From Cepaea nemoralis (taxonomy: Eukaryota; Mollusca; Gastropoda; Stylommatophora; Helicidae): 64,000 nt of DNA. A model generated the notes under the pieces. It made no database searches, was not told the origin of the DNA, and saw nothing but the letters and a program-made list of their open reading frames with translations. The translations under genes and the position numbers were made by a program. The first letter of the stretch is position 1. Each line of letters starts with the position of its first letter. The stretch is taken from assembly GCA_014155875.1 (NCBI GenBank), contig JACEFZ010027114.1, forward strand, positions 166,001 to 230,000. Direction: 5' to 3'. Positions 35,090 to 64,000 of this stretch are shown piece by piece.

Positions 35090-35290
35090 GCTTGTCATGT
35101 ACATGACGTTGCAATCAACCCCCTTCCCTTATTGGGGTTTGTGAGTTACTTGGTACTGTTGGATCAGTGTTCCCCATTGCTTTCTGAACGGCCGACACAT
35201 CACACTATCAAAATCAGCGCATAGAGATCTGCTTCAAGATAACCCACGGCAGATTTCGAACCGTCGACTCGGTGTGTCGGGGAACTGTGA
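35090..35290 (-). repeat. SINE-1 copy, diverged
   Basis: Minus strand has GTTCAGAAAGCAATGGGGAA, an adjacent aaccagatttcgaacc-type B-box region at about 35250-35265, and the family tail side at 35095-35115. Confidence 0.6.
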
Positions 35291-37578
35291 AATGCAGCCT
35301 CCCCAAGCTTCGTAACGGTCTAGGATGTCTCTATACACAAGCTAGAAGAAGAACGAAAAAGTATGGGTCATATACTGTCTCTACACTCAGGGTAGAGTAA
35401 AAGAGGAAACTACACGTCTGGTCAAATAATGTTTCAATACCCACTGGACATATTTGTTTTGCTATAGTTGTTGAGGGAATTCATAATTAACATACGATTT
35501 ACAGTGGATGACAAGCTGGTACAGAAGTTAACACGCCAACCTAGGTAAAAAAAAATGGTGTCAATTGTAGATATTTGTTGCAGATTTTGGAAGAAAAATG
35601 AGGAGCTGTTGAGTTGTTCACGATCTGTTATGTAGTCAGTGTAAGTTAAGTTTGTAGATGCATTGCTGCCATCATAACCTAACAGTTTAATTCATTAATT
35701 GGGTTGGGAAATGTATACATTCTCAGCCTCTATCTTTAGAGTTTTGGAACTCTTGCTTTTTTTAAAAAACTTCCCATGTTCTTGTTAGTTCGAGGGATGG
35801 TGCAGGGTTTCTTCTCTTTATCTCTCTTATCCGCTCCCAACGCATCGTTTCTCATTGGCCCAAACGTAACGCTCTCTACCTCACATCTAGGCAAACCAAG
35901 AGAAATCATTCCTGATTGTCTGAGTTGAAGGCATGATGAAACATGGTCATTAGAACTGAACCAGAACACCAATTAATTGTCTACGCCACCTTGTAAGGCA
36001 CGTGGTTATGAAGTCGATGACTAATTTAACCTTGACTTGTATCTAAGATGGTTCTCTGAACTCAAGTATCCACATAAACACATATCGTGACTTTACGCTG
36101 GCCTTCCCCTATAGTAGTCTTTATGCTTCCGCCCGTAATCACGCGCCCAACATTGACTCGTCAAAGTTTCCGCGCAACTGAACCAGGAAGTGATACTCGA
36201 AGATAAAACACTGAGATATTGGATGTTGGAGAGATCTATGTAAACGTAATAATATTACACTGTACATTATATTTAATTTAATTGTGTGCTAAATATTACT
36301 GTTAACTCTTTGTTAACTTACCTTAAATACAGCCTGTGTTGGTAAGTAAAAGTAAAGAACCTTTTCGCACGCCTTGATGTGTTTCTGGTATATACTATTT
36401 GTATAGACACATGGAAATTCGAGGGGTCATGTGATCAACATCACGCCACGCACATTTACTTCCAAATATAGACATTTTCTGATACCCATTTTAGGCTGGT
36501 TAGACCTGTGAGCCTAGGTCAATTTCTCAAATGTGCATGGATGTGAATTCGAACCCATGGCCACATGGCAAGAATTCTAGCCACAACCCTATCGTGTGTC
36601 CCACAGCCTGTGTTAGATAATCTACATTTATGATATTTACAACGTTCTTATTCCATGTAATGCCACGAATAGTTCTCATTCGGTAATTCTATATAATAAA
36701 CTGTATTAAAAACGCGTGTTGATGCGCTTGACATAAACTACGGGAGGGATTAAAATCGAAACCTTAAAAGAGTGAAAGAATTTACAATAACCTTAGCGCT
36801 GTAATGCAACCTGTCAATATTGTTGTTAAGAATGACAAGAGTGTTAAGCACGTGGCATCATGTTACAGAAGACCACGGTGACTTCATAAGGATAGTTTTA
36901 AAATGGCCGCCCCACTTTTGACATGCAGATAAGCGGAGCAGTGTTCTTTTATCCGTATATTGATTAGTGAAAAGGTGAAATTCATCGGCGAATGAAGGTC
37001 CAGTATGATGATGCATGTCTGTCAGTCCAGCAAATGTATTAGTGGAGTAGGAAGCCTCTATACTTTTCTTTCCAATGAAGACGTAGTAGTAAACAGCAAG
37101 TAGCGGATGAGTAGTTACACAAGCGACCAAGTGAATTGTTTTCTAAAAATATCCAAAGGCTTTATCAGCACGGAATGACTTGCATTGAACACAGTGGTGA
37201 CTACATCGAAAAATGATACATGTGTTCTTTACTTGTTCAGAATATATTCAACAAAACACACACATATTTAATGTTTTCATTTGAAGCCCATATATATGAT
37301 ATGACTAGTAGAGCTTGTGTTCTACTAACTCATCACCATTAAGGATGATCCATACTGCACTCATCCCTCCCCGCTTTGCTCTCATCATAAACAGACTCTC
37401 AGTCTATTGCCAGTTCTACTGTCTCATGTATTCTCATGCCCACGGCGCTTTCAAAGTCTTGCATCGGCATTCCTGCTGCTCTTTCCGTGTCACTTCTTCT
37501 AGGAGTCATGCCTCCCATCACTACCCTTTCCAAGTCATTGAGACGTTTTCTATTCCAAAGCACATCAGTCTCCCAGAC
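35291..37578. other. Unassigned
   Basis: No gene supported. A tRNA-like B-box (GGGTTCGAATTC on the minus strand, about 36545-36556) with an upstream A-box-like run marks a possible diverged SINE at 36480-36620. A 78-codon minus frame at 35736-35972 has no recognisable motif. Confidence 0.35.
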
Positions 37579-37592
37579 ATGATGCTATCTAT

Positions 37593-37742
37593 TTCTTCTT
37601 CTTCTTTCGTTCGCTTGAAATATGTCTATAGCTGCAATGTTGTCTCTTGTATGAATCTAGCAGTCTTTTTTTTAGTTAACTCAGCGGTCCATAGAGTTTA
37701 TCTTCCACTGTTGTGTCTCTAGGCCAGAAGGTACGCCTGGTT
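37593..37742 (-). mobile_element. Short LINE-J insertion with 14-bp target duplication
   Basis: The minus strand encodes TFWPRDTTVEDKLYG, matching TFWSRETTVEDKLYG of the LINE-J copy at 3165, and ends in an AAGAAGAAG tail (37593-37604 reversed). It is bounded by identical atgatgctatctat at 37579-37592 and 37743-37756. Only the last 150 bp were inserted. Confidence 0.85.
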
Positions 37743-37839
37743 ATGATGCTATCTATGACTTCGTGTCTGTGATGTTCACATCTTTAAGGATATCAGTGTT
37801 TTCCTACTGTCTGGTCCACGGTAGTCAAGTAGATATTCT

Positions 37840-38420
37840 TAGAACATGTATTGTTTCACCAAACTAAATTTAATGTGTGCTCTGTGTAGTTGACTGAAGT
37901 AACTGGAAACCCGGATTCCATCACACGCATCTCTACTCCACAACAAGGAAACAGATGAGTAGCACATACACACATACACAGTGTGTGTGTGTGTGCGTGC
38001 GCGCGCGCGTGCGTGTGTGCGTGTGTATTGTCGTCTTCTGATGCGAATAACCAGTTCTGTCTGTGAGTTATGTACTCTCAAGATATCTTCATTGCTTTTT
38101 CTACATGCCAACATTGTTCTCTACATTCTTCTATATAAAATCACATTTCCGCAGCTTCCCCGTAACTCCTTACTTGTTTGCTTATAGATTGGCCCAAAAT
38201 AGCTGTCAAGAACTCTTTTCTCACCTTGATTGACAAAGATACATTACATGAATGATCTTCTTCTTGTGAAATAATGCCTTTGCTTGGACTAAGCTATAAT
38301 CAACTTCTTTAATAAATCTTCCATTTGTAGTTATTAAATAATCTAATAACTTAACTACATTGAATGTGTAATGTATAAGAGAACATGTCGAAACATACCT
38401 ACCTGGTAAATCTGCTTGTT
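37840..38420 (-). pseudogene. LINE RT C-terminal fragment
   Basis: Minus frames at 38454-37839 give NVVKLLDYLITTNGRFIKEVD, ALFHKKK, RVLDSYFG and IRRRQY, the thumb-to-C-terminus order of LINE-A/D-type RTs. A (GT)n/(GC)n tract (37979-38022) lies within it. Confidence 0.6.
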
Positions 38421-38456
38421 TCATTGTGAAGGCAGAGCTCGGCACAGATGACATGT

Positions 38457-38805
38457 AATAGAACAGTCAAAGACATAATGGCAGTTGACATATGTAATTT
38501 ACCAGTCACATAGCTAATAGTAGTCGACATATGTCATGTAACAGTCACAGAGAGCTAATGGTACTTCACATATATAATGCTACAGTCACATAACTCGTCC
38601 AACATATTAGATGATATATGTAATGTTACAGTCACAGTGTCATTGGTATTTGACATATGTAATGTAACATCCACAGAACTATAGGTAGTTGACTTATGTA
38701 ACGCATCTGCCACATAGTAAAAGGTAAAATGTTGTTGGCATATGTAATGGAGTAGTCACAGAGATAAACCAGCATGACAGCCGACATTTATAATGGAAAA
38801 GTCAT
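38457..38805 (+). repeat. Degenerate 38-46-bp tandem array upstream of the receptor gene
   Basis: Eight units of the form gacatatgtaatgtaacagtcacagagctaatggtag can be traced at 38484, 38525, 38567, 38610, 38651, 38690, 38736 and 38781. The array stops just before a TATA-like site. Confidence 0.8.
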
Positions 38806-38812
38806 TGTGCTT

Positions 38813-38820
38813 CTATAAAC
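38813..38820 (+). promoter_or_regulatory. Candidate TATA box
   Basis: ctataaac lies 95-102 bases before the proposed start codon, leaving room for a short 5' leader. Position is the only support. Confidence 0.3.
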
Positions 38821-38914
38821 AGCTGCTGGTGATATGCCGCTTATTGTGTTTGTGTGGCTTGGACACACATTTTACAAACCAGAGAAAGAGAGAAGTTAGA
38901 CTGACCATATCAAC

Positions 38915-62648
<23,734 letters not shown>

Positions 62649-62802
62649 TTTCTCTCTATACAGACCACAATGAAAGAGGCGAGAGAAAGAAGCTCCGTGA
62701 AAGGCCGCAGAATATTCCAATGGGCACAGTTGGATTCTAACAAGCCAGAGATGCTAGGTGAAAATTATGTGCCTTAATGGCACAAGATGAAGATATGATT
62801 GC

Positions 62803-62808
62803 AATAAA
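62803..62808 (+). terminator. Candidate polyadenylation signal
   Basis: AATAAA, 155 bases after the receptor stop codon. Confidence 0.45.
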
Positions 62809-62816
62809 TATCATTG

Positions 62817-62820
<4 letters not shown>

Positions 62821-62856
<36 letters not shown>

Positions 62857-62930
62857 GCGCGCACACACACACACACACGCACGCACACACACGCACACAC
62901 ACACGCGCGCGCGCGCACACACACACACTA
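62821..62930. repeat. (CA)n/(CG) microsatellite
   Basis: CA dinucleotides interrupted by short CGCG runs. Confidence 0.95.
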
Positions 62931-64000
62931 CAAGGGACTCGTGTTAGGCATAACACTCTCTGGGAACGTCACAAGCTAGTCTGGGCTCTGTTAATGTCAC
63001 TTGTTAAGACTGCCTAAACTACAAGTAACGCAAACAACCTAAACTACATATCTATTCATATCTATTCAACAAACCTTTGGTTAATTCCTAAGATAATACT
63101 AACTTAATAATCCAAGGGCTATCAAATCCTAGCAGCATCTTGACTTGAAGTCGAAGGGAAAATGATGTGAGATAGAAAGGGATGGCAAAGTTGAGTGCAC
63201 GAATCAAACATACACAGATTAAAATAACAAATTTGGAACAATACAACAGTTCATTTTTTATCTTACAAAATATACAACTTCAGGAACAAATAATGTTCAA
63301 ACTAAAAGACACTAAAAGACACTAAAGACAAATGCAGTCTAGAATCAACCAGTGACACTGGTGCGTGGATTCTAGCAAATAACCAGACCTCTAACACTTA
63401 AACAGAATGAACGTAAACACCAACAGAGTGGAGATCTTTGCCATTACAGTTATTAGCTGCTTCTGCAACCTAAAAACAACATCTGACTATCTGTATTATA
63501 AAATCATAATGCATACATGAAAAATAAATGCCTATGTTTCCCCATTATTTTTCCTTTATGGTGACTAAATCTTCAATTGTTAAGTGCAGCAATCAGTGGT
63601 GTATCATAAAATTACGCACTTTACCATCTTCTTCAGTTGTACCACTGCTATCATAAAATAATATTACATACTGTTTTAGGTGACCTCTCGTACTATCTTC
63701 TGCTGCAATATTCTTCATATATTAAGAAAACACTCTCCTATATGCCCCGTAGATGTTGGTACATGTCATTCCACCCTGGTGTTCTTTCATTCGTTACATA
63801 TGTATTCTACAATGTCCTGTTCTTAACACGTATTTATATACTAATTCTTCTGTTTAGCAAACATACATTGCATCCGCATTAAACTGCACAATCTAACTGC
63901 ATATATATTTACCATGTTTTTACTTAACTGTACAGTCAGATCATATTTTCTTACTTTAATCGCCACAGACTACACAGATTTCATCATCATCATCAGCTGT
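62931..64000. other. Unassigned AT-rich DNA
   Basis: No gene or repeat recognised. The last bases hold (ATC)n, which resembles the reversed LINE-A tail at 26440, so another LINE-A end may begin at the window edge. Confidence 0.35.

Noticed and set aside
35736..35972. 78-codon minus frame as a gene
   Set aside because: No start context, domain or neighbour support.

Overview
The window is animal nuclear DNA: AT-rich, full of decayed retrotransposons and microsatellites, with one spliced gene whose exons are spread over about 24 kb. I see no bacterial, organellar or CRISPR features. The mix of several non-LTR (LINE) families, Penelope-like sequence, Ty3/Gypsy elements, a SPIN-like hAT element, very long GACA/GATA/GTCC tracts and a TTAGGG-type telomeric motif suggests a lophotrochozoan, most likely a mollusc. 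That taxonomic guess is inference, not proof.

The main gene is on the + strand from 38915 to 62648. Seven exons can be joined at consensus splice sites with matching phases to give 404 residues: signal peptide, Ig-like domain, a second atypical Ig-like or beta-rich domain, fibronectin type III (FN3) domain, one transmembrane helix, and a short cytoplasmic tail ending in a YATI tyrosine motif. It looks like a type I IgSF/FN3 receptor. Upstream, two further terminal-exon-like ORFs (9177-9346 and 12936-13087) have the same acceptor phase as the first tail exon. They are rich in tyrosine motifs (YEEI, YENL, YENT, YQPP), which suggests a cluster of related receptors or alternative tails.

The receptor gene carries tandem arrays next to its processing signals. 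A roughly 32-bp array of about 35-40 units (51727-53080) copies the 3' splice site and first codons of the FN3 exon. A roughly 52-bp array (60106-60274 plus 62407-62609) repeats a TTCGCAG acceptor just before the last exon and is split by a LINE with a 14-bp target duplication. A donor-like GGTAAGT array lies in intron 1, and a roughly 40-bp array lies just upstream of the putative promoter.

Layout: 1-1230 Gypsy pol remnant split by a 693-bp foldback insertion; 1.2-9 kb LINE, hAT, minisatellite and SINE debris; 9-13 kb orphan tail exons, a Tigger element and LINE fragments; 13.3-18.7 kb a five-component nest of insertions; 19-25.6 kb LINE-A and LINE-I copies; 26.5-34.7 kb an LTR retrotransposon with nearly identical LTRs and a broken interior; 34.7-38.4 kb debris; 38.4-62.8 kb the receptor gene with repeat-filled introns; 62.8-64 kb nothing recognised.

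LINE labels used below are local. LINE-A is RTE-like with a (TGAT)n 3' tail; LINE-B has a (GAA)n tail; LINE-C an (ATTC)n tail; LINE-D a (GATGA)n tail; LINE-I is I-clade-like with RNase H; LINE-J is Jockey-like with RNase H and a C-terminal Cys/His motif. SINE-1 and SINE-2 are two tRNA-related short repeats.
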